Below, in pieces: positions 19,147-27,463 of a DNA stretch of 64,000 bases. The stretch's first letter is position 1. Each line of letters starts with the position of its first letter. The position numbers and the translations under genes are program-made. The stretch spans positions 234,014 to 298,013 of the forward strand of contig JAPLDJ010000024.1 of NCBI GenBank assembly GCA_026391805.1, given 5' to 3'. The DNA comes from Bacteroidota bacterium (GTDB lineage Bacteria > Bacteroidota > Bacteroidia > Bacteroidales > FEN-979). The notes beneath the pieces were generated by a model. It had not been told where the DNA came from and did not search any database. It saw only the letters and a list, made by a program, of their open reading frames with translations.

Positions 19147-20478
19147 ATGAATCGGATAAAAACAGGCGTTGCATCATACATATTTCTTTTCCTGTCGCTC
19201 ATGGTGTCAGGGCAGAACACGGCGCCGGCATCACCTCCCAACCCGGATGATTCGCTGAACCTGAAGCAGATTATGGAAACGGTGCTGACATCCTACCCGT
19301 CGGTCCTGAAAGCGCAACAGGCCATACAGGCAGCCGATGCCGCTATCGGCCTGGCCCGGTCGGGATATCTTCCGGATATCGCCGGACTGGCGAATTATAC
19401 ACGGCTCGGGCCGGTTTCGGAATTATCAATCCCCAACATGGGAACCTTTCAGATTTTCCCCGAGAATAATTATAATGCCCAGGTCGATGTGAGGCAAACC
19501 ATCTATGACTTTTCCATCACTTCCCATAAAATAAAGGTAGAAGAATCCGGCAAGATGATGGCAGAAAAGAATGTTGACCTTGTAAAACAAAGGCTGAGCC
19601 TGATAACGGCCATCAGTTACTATTCCCTTGTCTACCTGCAGGAAGCTTTAAAAGTCAAGGATGTTCAGCTGGCAAACCTGAATGACCACCTTGCCTTTGT
19701 GACGAAAAAAAAGGAAACCGGGTCTGCTACACAATATGAGATCCTGACGACGCAGGTCAGGATTTCCACTGCCGAGAACCAGAAAGTCGATATCCTTACA
19801 TCCATTAAAACCCAAAAGGCGATCCTGAACACGCTTCTTGGGTTCCCGGTAGGTACAGAATTGAAGGTCGCCTCCAGGCTGGTAATTCCAGGTTCCGATG
19901 TCAATCCCGATTCGCTGATCGTATTCGCCTTACAGCACAGGGCAGAAATGGCACTGGCAGGCCTTAAGGAAGACCATGCAGGACTGAGGCTTCAGGCTGT
20001 CAGGGTGAAGAACAATCCCGTTCTTGGTGCTTATCTTTCCGGAGGCGTTAAAAACGGCTACATTCCTGATATGAATCAACCTACCTTAAATTATGCTGCC
20101 GGTGTGGGATTGCGCGTTCCCATTTTTGATGCCACAAGGAAAAGGAATGAGATAAAACTCATTCATTCGGAGATCAACCAGACAAAACAGGAAACAGAAC
20201 AGACAAAACGGGAGATCTCGGTTGAAGTATACCAGAACGAAGCAGCCCTTCTGGCTTCCCTGCAAAAGATAAAACAAAGCGACCTCCAGGTCAGGCAGGC
20301 CGAAGAGGCATTGCAACTGGCCAAGGTCAGCTTTGAAAGCGGGGTCATCACCAACCTCGACCTGCTGGATGCCGAAACATCGGAAGCCGAAAGCAAGGTC
20401 AACCTGATCAAGGCAAATGCCGACTATGCGGTTAGCCAGGCAAGACTGAATATCTCACTCGGGAGGCCTGTCCGGTAA
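19147..20478 (+). CDS. TolC family outer-membrane efflux channel
   Basis: The 443-residue protein has a signal peptide (cleavage near MVSG-QN), then two OEP repeats, each with long alpha-helical hairpins (e.g. MAEKNVDLVKQRLSLITAIS; VYQNEAALLASLQKIKQSDL) and strands contributing to the trimeric beta-barrel (VDVRQTIYDFS; AAGVGLRVPIFDATR). The YDF/FDATRKR motifs are characteristic. It completes the tripartite system with the upstream EmrA-like and EmrB-like genes. Putative start ATG 19147. Confidence 0.93.
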   Translation: MNRIKTGVASYIFLFLSLMVSGQNTAPASPPNPDDSLNLKQIMETVLTSYPSVLKAQQAIQAADAAIGLARSGYLPDIAGLANYTRLGPVSELSIPNMGTFQIFPENNYNAQVDVRQTIYDFSITSHKIKVEESGKMMAEKNVDLVKQRLSLITAISYYSLVYLQEALKVKDVQLANLNDHLAFVTKKKETGSATQYEILTTQVRISTAENQKVDILTSIKTQKAILNTLLGFPVGTELKVASRLVIPGSDVNPDSLIVFALQHRAEMALAGLKEDHAGLRLQAVRVKNNPVLGAYLSGGVKNGYIPDMNQPTLNYAAGVGLRVPIFDATRKRNEIKLIHSEINQTKQETEQTKREISVEVYQNEAALLASLQKIKQSDLQVRQAEEALQLAKVSFESGVITNLDLLDAETSEAESKVNLIKANADYAVSQARLNISLGRPVR

Positions 20479-20491
20479 TCAGATAAGGAAG

Positions 20492-20524
20492 TTCTGATGT
20501 GAAAAGAAAAATATTTTACCTTTG
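20492..20524 (+). promoter_or_regulatory. Promoter of the FKBP gene
   Basis: TTCTG (20492-20496), a 20-base spacer and TACCTTTG (20517-20524) fit the Bacteroidota promoter pattern. Predicted start near 20531, leaving a leader of about 87 bases. Confidence 0.6.
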
Positions 20525-20617
20525 CTGCCTGTATTCGGTGATCCGCACGATCAATAAACCGTTCATTGCAATTTTATCCAAAATAATATCAAACAAAACA
20601 TCAAGTAGTCAGGTCAT

Positions 20618-21931
20618 ATGAATAAAAAATGCTTTTCTGCAGTTGTAGTTTTACTGATGACTGCCTTTACGTTTCATGGATTTTCCCAGGAATTCCAGGG
20701 GTTCTCAAAAACCCCGACCGGGTTGTATTATAAACTTTACAAGACCGGAAAAGATACATTGAAGCCCCGGATCGGGGACTATGTTGAATTCAACATGATT
20801 TACCACGGCAAAGCACGTGGAAAGGATTCCGTTTTTTTCGACAGCAGAACCCAGAAGAGTGGTGCAACGGTGAAATTTTTCCTTCCGCCGCCTTCCTTCC
20901 AGGGCGACCTGAACGAGGGTATCCCCATGATGGTGGTGGGCGACAGCGCCGTATTCGCCGTTAATGCCGATTCCCTCTTCTTCAAGGCATTCAAGATGAA
21001 GAAACGGCCGGCGGAGATCGACAGCAACCAGTATTTTTATTTTCATCTCCAGTTGCTTTCACTCAGGACAGAGGAGCAGATGATCTTCCAGGAAGAGAAA
21101 GACATTAAAAAATATGTTGAGGATAATAAAATCCAGGAACGGCCGAATTCAATGGGACTTTATATCATCGAATCCGTAAAAGGGGAAGGCAGGAAGGTCG
21201 ACAGCGGATGCCAGGTTAAGATGAATTACCGGGTTTCGCTCCTGGATGGCAAGGAATTATTCTCTTCTTTCGAACGGCCTGACCCCGTGATGTGCACTTA
21301 TGGACAGCCCATCGACCGGCCGGGTTTTGAATTTGGCCTGGGAACTTTAAAGATGGGAAGCAAGGCGAAATTAATTGTTCCCTCCTCGCTGGCTTTTGGT
21401 AAAAGAGGGAAAGGAACCATCGTTGAACCCTATACCGCGCTGGTCTATGACGTCGAAATACTGGATGTGAAAACAAAAGCGGAAGCTGAACAGGAACAGA
21501 CCGAGTTAAATAAAGCAGAAAAGATGAAAACAGATTCTATAATGAATGCGGAAGCGGGTCTTCTGGCGAAATACCTGAAGGAAAAAAATATTAAAGCAAA
21601 ACCGCTGCCCAGCGGGCTCTATTACATCCCGGTAACAGAAGGAACCGGTCCGAAAGCCGAAGCCGGCAAGACCGTAAAAGTTCACTACACCGGGAAACTG
21701 CTCGATGGAAAAGTCTTTGATTCTTCGGTTGAACGCAACTCCCCGATTGAGTTCGTGCTGGGCCAGGGCCAGGTGATCAAGGGCTGGGACCAGGGCATCA
21801 GCATGATGAAACAGGGCGGAAAAGCCACACTGATCATTCCATCTGCCATAGGATACAGCGATCGTGACATGGGCGTGATACCTCCTTACTCGACCCTGGT
21901 ATTTGAAGTGGAACTGGTGGAAGTAAAATAG
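20618..21931 (+). CDS. Exported peptidyl-prolyl isomerase with three FKBP domains
   Basis: This 437-residue protein carries a signal peptide (to about GFSQ) and three successive FKBP-type modules: residues about 32-145 (degenerate, with an insertion around KFFLPPPSFQGDLNEGIPMM), about 182-288 (GLYIIESVKGEG...VEPYTALVYDVEI) and about 328-437 (GLYYIPVTEGTG...PYSTLVFEVELVEV). Only the third keeps the full active-site set: VHYTGKLLDGKVFDSSV, QVIKGWDQGISMMKQGGKA, IPSAIGY and the aromatic/hydrophobic pocket. The second partly retains it; the first is the most diverged. It probably assists folding of exported proteins in the periplasm or at the outer membrane. It ends 3 bases from the convergent cupin gene. 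Confidence 0.92.
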   Translation: MNKKCFSAVVVLLMTAFTFHGFSQEFQGFSKTPTGLYYKLYKTGKDTLKPRIGDYVEFNMIYHGKARGKDSVFFDSRTQKSGATVKFFLPPPSFQGDLNEGIPMMVVGDSAVFAVNADSLFFKAFKMKKRPAEIDSNQYFYFHLQLLSLRTEEQMIFQEEKDIKKYVEDNKIQERPNSMGLYIIESVKGEGRKVDSGCQVKMNYRVSLLDGKELFSSFERPDPVMCTYGQPIDRPGFEFGLGTLKMGSKAKLIVPSSLAFGKRGKGTIVEPYTALVYDVEILDVKTKAEAEQEQTELNKAEKMKTDSIMNAEAGLLAKYLKEKNIKAKPLPSGLYYIPVTEGTGPKAEAGKTVKVHYTGKLLDGKVFDSSVERNSPIEFVLGQGQVIKGWDQGISMMKQGGKATLIIPSAIGYSDRDMGVIPPYSTLVFEVELVEVK

Positions 21932-21934
21932 CTT

Positions 21935-22294
21935 TTACAAAATCTCTTCATCCTCCATCCTCCACGCGGGATCGACTATGCACAAAAATACCAGGTCTGA
22001 ATGACCGGGGTTATGGATGCATTGCAAGGCGTGGGGCGGAATGTAAATGGCGTCACCCGGATGAACCTTCGAAGTTTCATCACCGATACTCATCAACCCT
22101 TCTCCTTCCAGAATAAAATAGACTTCAGATGTCCGAAGCCGGTGTAACGTCGAGGTCTCTCCGGGTTGCACGACAGCATGTGCCAGGCTGTACCGGATTT
22201 CCAATTCTTCTTTGCCGGGATGCAGCAATTCCCTTATCAGGGTCTTGTCCCCTGCTAGAAATGGCTTACATTCCATTAATTTTTTAATGATCAT
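21935..22294 (-). CDS. Small cupin-domain protein
   Basis: A single-domain 119-residue cupin. Motif 1 (VQPGETSTLHRLRTSEVYFILEGEG) has its first metal His replaced by the spacing H-x5-E, and motif 2 (HPGDAIYIPPHALQCIHN) supplies the PGD turn and a His. Proteins of this type are often sugar-phosphate isomerase-like, dioxygenase-like or sensory cupins, and the sequence alone does not decide between them. Predicted cytoplasmic. It is a lone gene between the convergent FKBP gene and a divergent outer-membrane gene. Confidence 0.85.
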   Translation of the reverse strand: MIIKKLMECKPFLAGDKTLIRELLHPGKEELEIRYSLAHAVVQPGETSTLHRLRTSEVYFILEGEGLMSIGDETSKVHPGDAIYIPPHALQCIHNPGHSDLVFLCIVDPAWRMEDEEIL

Positions 22295-22406
22295 AGGCCG
22301 AATTGTATTTGTTTGATATACAGATTGATGAAGCGTAGCGTCAAGGGGAAAATAATCTTTCGAAAAAAAAATTAATCAAATATATATGAAATCTGTTTTT
22401 TCTCTC

Positions 22407-22414
22407 TATATTTG
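22407..22414 (+). promoter_or_regulatory. -7 element of the barrel gene
   Basis: TATATTTG (TAnnTTTG consensus) 120 bases upstream of the ATG at 22534; the -33 region is AT-rich without a clear TTTG. Confidence 0.45.
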
Positions 22415-22533
22415 TGATTAGCTATTATTATTTTATTTCACGGTCTTCTAATGCTGCAACTGGGATCGTAAGTTTTCTCTAATTATCGGGTTTATATAAA
22501 AATTTATTTTAATTTAACCAAATTCAGTCACTT

Positions 22534-23283
22534 ATGAAAAAAGCTAACTGTCTTCTTGCAATTTTGCTGATTTTTGCCTTAATGCCCTCAATGGCTCAAA
22601 CAACTGAACCGACACAACCAACCCAAATTAAATACGAACCTGAATGGTATGTTGGTGGCGGGGGGAACGTTCTTTCAACCTTTGTCCTCCATAACCAATT
22701 TTACGGTGAACATGCACTTCTGGGTGAGTTTACCTTGGGATATGCCGGGAACGTAAATGTGGGTTATGATTTCAGCAAACATTGGGGTTTTAAGATGGAA
22801 GTAGGGTATTCCACTATGGGCCAGAAATTTTCCGGCACCCAGTACACAGAGCCAGCCACACTGGATTTGAAATTGTCATACATCATGATACCGTTACTGG
22901 TAAAATTCAGGGTAGGAGGAGAGAAGGCTAAGTTCTATGCGATGGGCGGAGGAGGAGTGGGCCTCCTGATGTCGGCAAACGCCGAATACAAAAGGAATGG
23001 TGTTCCACCAGAAGCATTTGATAATCCGACCTGGGGAAAAATCGAACTTGCACAGAAAGACATCAAAGAACGCCTGAACAAGGCCGGAGGATTCATGAGG
23101 GTGGATGCAGGTGTTGAAATAACGCCCACAAAACATTTCATGATCGATATCGGTTTGACCACCTCATTCTTTATCACCGATCTCAACCAGCATGATTACC
23201 GGATGACCAATGAAGATGGTAACTACCTTATCGCACACAATATGTACGGTGGGTTGAACATTGGACTGAACTACCGCTGGTAA
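22534..23283 (+). CDS. PorT-like outer-membrane beta-barrel protein
   Basis: A 249-residue protein with a signal peptide (MKKANCLLAILLIFALMPSM, cleavage near AQ-TTEP), followed by repeated amphipathic strands typical of the outer-membrane beta-barrel (OMP_b-brl_2) family: YVGGGGNVLSTFVL, KHWGFKMEVGYSTMGQKFSG, YIMIPLLVKFRVGGEKAKFY, GLLMSA, GGFMRVDAGVEITPTKHFMI, and an aromatic C-terminal strand GGLNIGLNYRW. It probably forms a small eight-strand barrel; ligand or partner is not recognisable. It stands alone with its own promoter and a strong terminator. Confidence 0.82.
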   Translation: MKKANCLLAILLIFALMPSMAQTTEPTQPTQIKYEPEWYVGGGGNVLSTFVLHNQFYGEHALLGEFTLGYAGNVNVGYDFSKHWGFKMEVGYSTMGQKFSGTQYTEPATLDLKLSYIMIPLLVKFRVGGEKAKFYAMGGGGVGLLMSANAEYKRNGVPPEAFDNPTWGKIELAQKDIKERLNKAGGFMRVDAGVEITPTKHFMIDIGLTTSFFITDLNQHDYRMTNEDGNYLIAHNMYGGLNIGLNYRW

Positions 23284-23310
23284 AGCAGCGTTCTGGTTAA
23301 ATTAAAGGGA

Positions 23311-23342
23311 AACCCGGTCATCGTTCAGATGCCGGGTTTTTT
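23311..23342 (+). terminator. Rho-independent terminator after the barrel gene
   Basis: AACCCGG(T)CATC-GTTCA-GATGCCGGGTT is an 11-bp stem with one bulged T, followed by TTTT; it lies about 28 bases after the stop codon. Confidence 0.88.
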
Positions 23343-23367
23343 GTCGTTCATTGCTCACTGTTTATTT

Positions 23368-23418
23368 TTCACCACAGATAACACGGATTTACAAAGATTT
23401 ATCACAGATTATCTTTGT
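23368..23418. repeat. CACCACAGAT-type dispersed repeat
   Basis: TTCACCACAGATAACACGGA then TTTACAAAGATTTATCACAG: a diverged member of the element at 16061 and 16148, located between convergent genes. No coding potential. Confidence 0.6.
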
Positions 23419-23435
23419 CACTCTGCACCACTGCA

Positions 23436-26400
23436 CTAAAAAACAAGCACCTTCTTCACAACCTTCCCCGAACCTGAGCAGACCGTAACAAAATAAACTC
23501 CCGCAGGACGGCCTGTAAGATCAACCGGGATCGTTTCATCAATAACATCAGCAATAGCTTTCCTGAATAATTCGTTTCCCAAAGCATCGCAGACTAAAAC
23601 CGTGATATCTTCAGCATGATCAAATATGACACTGACTGAAAACCTGCCGGATGAAGGATTCGGGTAAACAGTTACAGAGCCATACGGATTCAGCTCGGGT
23701 ACCTGTATGTTCATCCCGACCGTAAAACTTTGCCCGATAAAGTATCCGAAATCGGCCTGGAATGCCTTTATCGACATATTATTCATGTCGACCAGCTGGG
23801 CATATCCGGCTGTTCCGTTCCCATAAGGGGGCATGTTGGCCCAGTATGCGAGACCTTCACCATAGGAATTATCAATGGTAAAACGATAACACCCTTTGGC
23901 CAGATGGAAGGTGTCGGTGTACAGCGTGTTGTTGTTAAGCAATCCGTTCTGGTATTTGATATTCCCATTCTCATCCTCAAGCCTCCACGATAATGTCGAG
24001 GCTTCATGACTGGTCTTGAACTGAAGCTGGAACACGTTGTCGTAAGTAGGAGGGAGGATGAAATCAGAGAACAACGTGTTGTTAAGGGAATACTGGTCAG
24101 TACCGCCGTTGGGATGATCCGCCGTGAAGATGAAACGCTTGTCGGTTCCGGGCCAGTCTGTCCAGTCGATGGGAGGAAGCGTGATCCGCGTGGTATCCTG
24201 GAAAGCCAGGTTCCCCGTCCAGTGATAAACCTGCATTCTTCCTCCAACCGTGCCGTATGTAATATCTGCACTTATAAGAGTTGTGCTCCCGTTGTTTTTT
24301 ATTGCAATAATGGGTGAACCGCACATCGGGTTGAAGCGGTTGTAATTCTGAATGCTGTTGGGGGCCAGGACTTCTTCCATGGCTGCATCCAGCGAAAAAT
24401 TGGGCTGTGAGTAGGTGATCAGTTGTGATTCGATCTGGTAATAGGGCCAGCTTCCCTGGCCGTTCCAGGTATATCCCGATTGGAGATCATAATCGATGGT
24501 CAGTGAATCGCCGGGCACAATAAAGGATGATAGTTCGAAATCCTTTGTAGCTACCTCCGCTCCGGGGCACCAGGCTGCACGGTCGTACAGCCATGTTCCT
24601 CCCTGCGGATACAACGGATTGATCCCGCACAGGCGCCAGACATAATGAGTATAGGCCTGGCTGCCATTGATGAAAAGCTTGTTGGTCCTCGGGCAGAACT
24701 CCGAACAGTCAAAATTTCCTCCGAACCCATGACCTGTGATCCTCATCTTCAGCCTGGCATTGGATACATCCGTACCGATCTTCACTGTTACCGGCGGAAG
24801 GTTGTGTTGGGAAGCATTCGCATAACCATGCCCTCCTGTATATATGTTTTTCACGTCCAGAACATCCCGGGGAGGAGTTCCTTCGATCATTTTAAATTTC
24901 ACATCCAGCAACTCCTGCCAGTTTCCTGAAGAAAGATAAACCGAGTCATACAGCAACGGAGCATAATCTGTCAGGTCATAGATCCAGGTCCAGCCGTTGC
25001 CAAGACTCAGGTTATTCCCGTACGGGGTTATGTATCGCGCGAGTTCATACCGCTCCAGCACCTCAAAGGGTTTACCATAATAATTGTAATCTTTCCTGAA
25101 AAGAACGCTGTCGTTCGGAACAAATGTGGAATCGATGGCATGCCCCGTCGGGTCATAAACATAATTGTTGTAATAGACGGGCCATTTGGTTATTGTATCT
25201 GTGGCGATATAAGGATGAACGGTATCGCCGAACAGGACGATCATGACCGGCGGTTTTTGAACGGTGTCGACCTTTAATACAGAATCAAGTGTTGCCGGGT
25301 TATAGTTTCCCTGTTCGAAAACGACTTCGGGCCGAACCGATGAAGAAATCAAATTACGAAACCGTTCCTTTCCTTTATAGGTCAGCCAGTCAGGATAACC
25401 TCTCAGATCTGCAGTATGATTACCGGAAGTGGCATCTGTCGTCTGAAATCCGCTTCCGTTATTGAATTTATAATACGCAACCAGGTGTGCATAGTCCGGG
25501 TTGGATGGAGTAATGTCTTTATAAAGAAATTCCCTGATGGCGGTATCGCTCAGCGCCTTGTTCCAGACCGAAAAATCATCGATCATCCCGTCGTAAAAGA
25601 GGCTTGTTCCCTGTCCGTCGGAACCGATCCTGAACATCCTGATCCCCTTCATGCGCTTGTGCTTTCCGGTGATGAACCGCACGATCTGCCCGTTACGGTA
25701 GATCGTCATTTTGCCGGATTTCAGGTCCTTTGTAAAGGCCCAGTGGTTCCATTTCCCGCAATACCAGGAATGATCAGTCACCGTATGGTTCAGCCGGTCG
25801 TAACCCGCTGAGTCCTTCCCTGCGTCCCAGTAAACTTTACTGTCGCTCCAGGGCAGGTGTACGTTGACGACCCGCACACCGGCACTGTCGATACCCTCAA
25901 ATGCTGTGTTGTTCTGCGGCTGCTTAAGGGGATCTCCATAAATCCAGAACGCAACCGTGATGGCGCTGTCGATGGTGCTGAATGCAGAACCCGGCACTTT
26001 CACAAAATCATTGTCATTGAAATTAAGGTTGAAGTCAGGCTGATCAGAATTAAGCACCGATGAAAAGCCGGCATCATCTGCATAAAGGATATTCTGATTT
26101 ACACCCTGTTTGTCTTCATAACTGATATCCACAATGATGTTGGATGTTCCATCCCACAAAAAGGGATACGTGAAGGAAAGCGTTTGCCAGCCTGAAGTGG
26201 TGAAAAGATGATCCCGTTTATAAACTTCAGTGAAGTTTCCCTCCTGGAACTGATCCCCGCCGAGGGAATCAAGTGTCGAACTTTTAAGTCGTATAAATAA
26301 TTTTTTAAGCCCCGGCCCGACCGATTGAAAATTAAACCGCAGGGCGGTGATCTGTCCGGCATGGAGACCGGCCGATAACAGCTCATCTTTTTTCCAGAGG

Positions 26401-26882
26401 ATCTGTGTCCTGGAGTCCTTTGCCGGTCCATAGAAGGCCGTTTGTGTAGTCATTGTTCCATTCCCGATCTTACCTGTATCTGATGGCAGGGTCTGGTTAA
26501 AATATTCAAACCAGGGGTTGTAACTCCAGGAGGTCGAATTCATATACATCAGCGTATCCGGTGTTGCCCCGTTGATCATGAAATTCGGATGGGAATAGAG
26601 GGTTGAATCGAACCGTCCGGTGTGTTTATAGTAGTAGGTATAGGTCAGATAATCCCACTCGCCGCAGGATGGATTCTGGGCCGGGTTGCATTTAAGCGTA
26701 TAGTACATCAGGATCTTTTCCCACCGGTGAGTGGAATCGGGGAAAAGGAATTTTCCTTCGAGCAGGGAACCGAAGCGGAAGGCCTGAACCGTTGTTGTAT
26801 CGCCGGGAGCGGCATTGACAGACAACGCAAGGCTACTTAGGAATAGAAACGAAAAGAAAAATTGTTTATGGAAATGCATCAT
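23436..26882 (-). CDS. PNGase F-like exoenzyme with an inserted LamG domain and T9SS type A sorting domain
   Basis: The 1148-residue product has a signal peptide (residues 1-25). The first PNGase F-like half is split: NPSCGEWDYLTYTYYYKHTG (about 71-90) resembles the CDEWDRYANVYV segment, with Asp77 at the position of catalytic Asp60, and the ARYITPYG...GWTWIYDLTDY continuation comes only near residue 610. Between them is a LamG/concanavalin-like domain (about 295-475; VAFWIYGD, WNHWAFTKD, GMIDDFSVWNKALSD). The second PNGase-like half (about 700-860) has TGHGFGGNFDCSEFCPRTNK and WLYDRAAWCPG; Glu728 corresponds to catalytic Glu206. A T9SS type A domain (VYPNPSSGRFSVSV onward, about 1067-1148) ends in KKVLVF. 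It may deglycosylate asparagine-linked glycoproteins outside the cell; the third catalytic Glu is not confidently aligned, so activity is inferred. Confidence 0.75.
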   Translation of the reverse strand: MMHFHKQFFFSFLFLSSLALSVNAAPGDTTTVQAFRFGSLLEGKFLFPDSTHRWEKILMYYTLKCNPAQNPSCGEWDYLTYTYYYKHTGRFDSTLYSHPNFMINGATPDTLMYMNSTSWSYNPWFEYFNQTLPSDTGKIGNGTMTTQTAFYGPAKDSRTQILWKKDELLSAGLHAGQITALRFNFQSVGPGLKKLFIRLKSSTLDSLGGDQFQEGNFTEVYKRDHLFTTSGWQTLSFTYPFLWDGTSNIIVDISYEDKQGVNQNILYADDAGFSSVLNSDQPDFNLNFNDNDFVKVPGSAFSTIDSAITVAFWIYGDPLKQPQNNTAFEGIDSAGVRVVNVHLPWSDSKVYWDAGKDSAGYDRLNHTVTDHSWYCGKWNHWAFTKDLKSGKMTIYRNGQIVRFITGKHKRMKGIRMFRIGSDGQGTSLFYDGMIDDFSVWNKALSDTAIREFLYKDITPSNPDYAHLVAYYKFNNGSGFQTTDATSGNHTADLRGYPDWLTYKGKERFRNLISSSVRPEVVFEQGNYNPATLDSVLKVDTVQKPPVMIVLFGDTVHPYIATDTITKWPVYYNNYVYDPTGHAIDSTFVPNDSVLFRKDYNYYGKPFEVLERYELARYITPYGNNLSLGNGWTWIYDLTDYAPLLYDSVYLSSGNWQELLDVKFKMIEGTPPRDVLDVKNIYTGGHGYANASQHNLPPVTVKIGTDVSNARLKMRITGHGFGGNFDCSEFCPRTNKLFINGSQAYTHYVWRLCGINPLYPQGGTWLYDRAAWCPGAEVATKDFELSSFIVPGDSLTIDYDLQSGYTWNGQGSWPYYQIESQLITYSQPNFSLDAAMEEVLAPNSIQNYNRFNPMCGSPIIAIKNNGSTTLISADITYGTVGGRMQVYHWTGNLAFQDTTRITLPPIDWTDWPGTDKRFIFTADHPNGGTDQYSLNNTLFSDFILPPTYDNVFQLQFKTSHEASTLSWRLEDENGNIKYQNGLLNNNTLYTDTFHLAKGCYRFTIDNSYGEGLAYWANMPPYGNGTAGYAQLVDMNNMSIKAFQADFGYFIGQSFTVGMNIQVPELNPYGSVTVYPNPSSGRFSVSVIFDHAEDITVLVCDALGNELFRKAIADVIDETIPVDLTGRPAGVYFVTVCSGSGKVVKKVLVF

Positions 26883-26904
26883 GGAGGAAGAGTTAACGGA
26901 CAGT

Positions 26905-26912
26905 CAAAGTTA
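26905..26912 (-). promoter_or_regulatory. -7 element of the PNGase-like gene
   Basis: Minus-strand TAACTTTG (TAnnTTTG) lies 23 bases upstream of the ATG at 26882; the -33 region is poor. Confidence 0.45.
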
Positions 26913-26939
26913 AAAATTTCCGGCTCTTCGCTGACAGTA

Positions 26940-27200
26940 CTATTGTTGATGGCTCTTCCTTACGAATAACCTTGCAATTTTGTCCCTGAAAAAATAGTAA
27001 AGCGCATACTCGATGGCAAGAACATATAAAATCGCAACACCATCGCCCACAAATGCATCGAACGGTCCCTGGTTCTCAGTCAGACCATGACCGCCGGGAG
27101 GGCCCGGAGGCTGGGGGCCGTCGGCGAAACAAACATTGAAAACTGCCATGAATAAAATCATCATGCAAGCTGTGATCAATACTTTGTAGAATTTTTTCAT
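26940..27200 (-). CDS. Small exported Pro/Gly-rich membrane protein, function unknown
   Basis: An 86-residue product with an N-terminal hydrophobic signal (FYKVLITACMMILFMAVFNV), a Pro/Gly linker (GPQPPGPPGGHGLTENQGP, about 29-47), one membrane helix (VGDGVAILYVLAIEYALYYF, about 53-72) and a basic tail (RDKIARLFVRKSHQQ). Small proteins with a PPGPPGGHG linker and one C-terminal helix are frequent in Bacteroidota, but I know of no assigned role. It lies 57 bases upstream of the PNGase-like gene on the same strand; a promoter-like element is present between them, so co-transcription is uncertain. Confidence 0.65.
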   Translation of the reverse strand: MKKFYKVLITACMMILFMAVFNVCFADGPQPPGPPGGHGLTENQGPFDAFVGDGVAILYVLAIEYALYYFFRDKIARLFVRKSHQQ

Positions 27201-27368
27201 TTTTTATCTTTCAAGCCCTGCCGGGGTGGTTTTCATGGTTGAACAACCGAATATTCGATCAGCGAGATTGGAAATCAGGGGGGTGATGTATCAAAACCTT
27301 CTTCCATACTGATTGTTCATCCGAACCCATTGTCACAATAAAACGAGTAGTTAAGTCTGTGAGATGGG

Positions 27369-27376
27369 CAAATATA
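27369..27376 (-). promoter_or_regulatory. Putative promoter of the 86-residue gene
   Basis: Minus-strand TATATTTG about 170 bases upstream of the ATG at 27200, with TCTG 18 bases further upstream. It implies a long leader (27200-27362), in which no recognised riboswitch is seen. The rest of 27201-27463 shows no gene. Confidence 0.4.
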
Positions 27377-27463
27377 GCAATTTCCAAATAGAAACAGAAA
27401 CTTCTGTTCATTGATTGTTATGAACATGATGTTGTTAGCATACCGGAATGCAGTTCCGATCTT

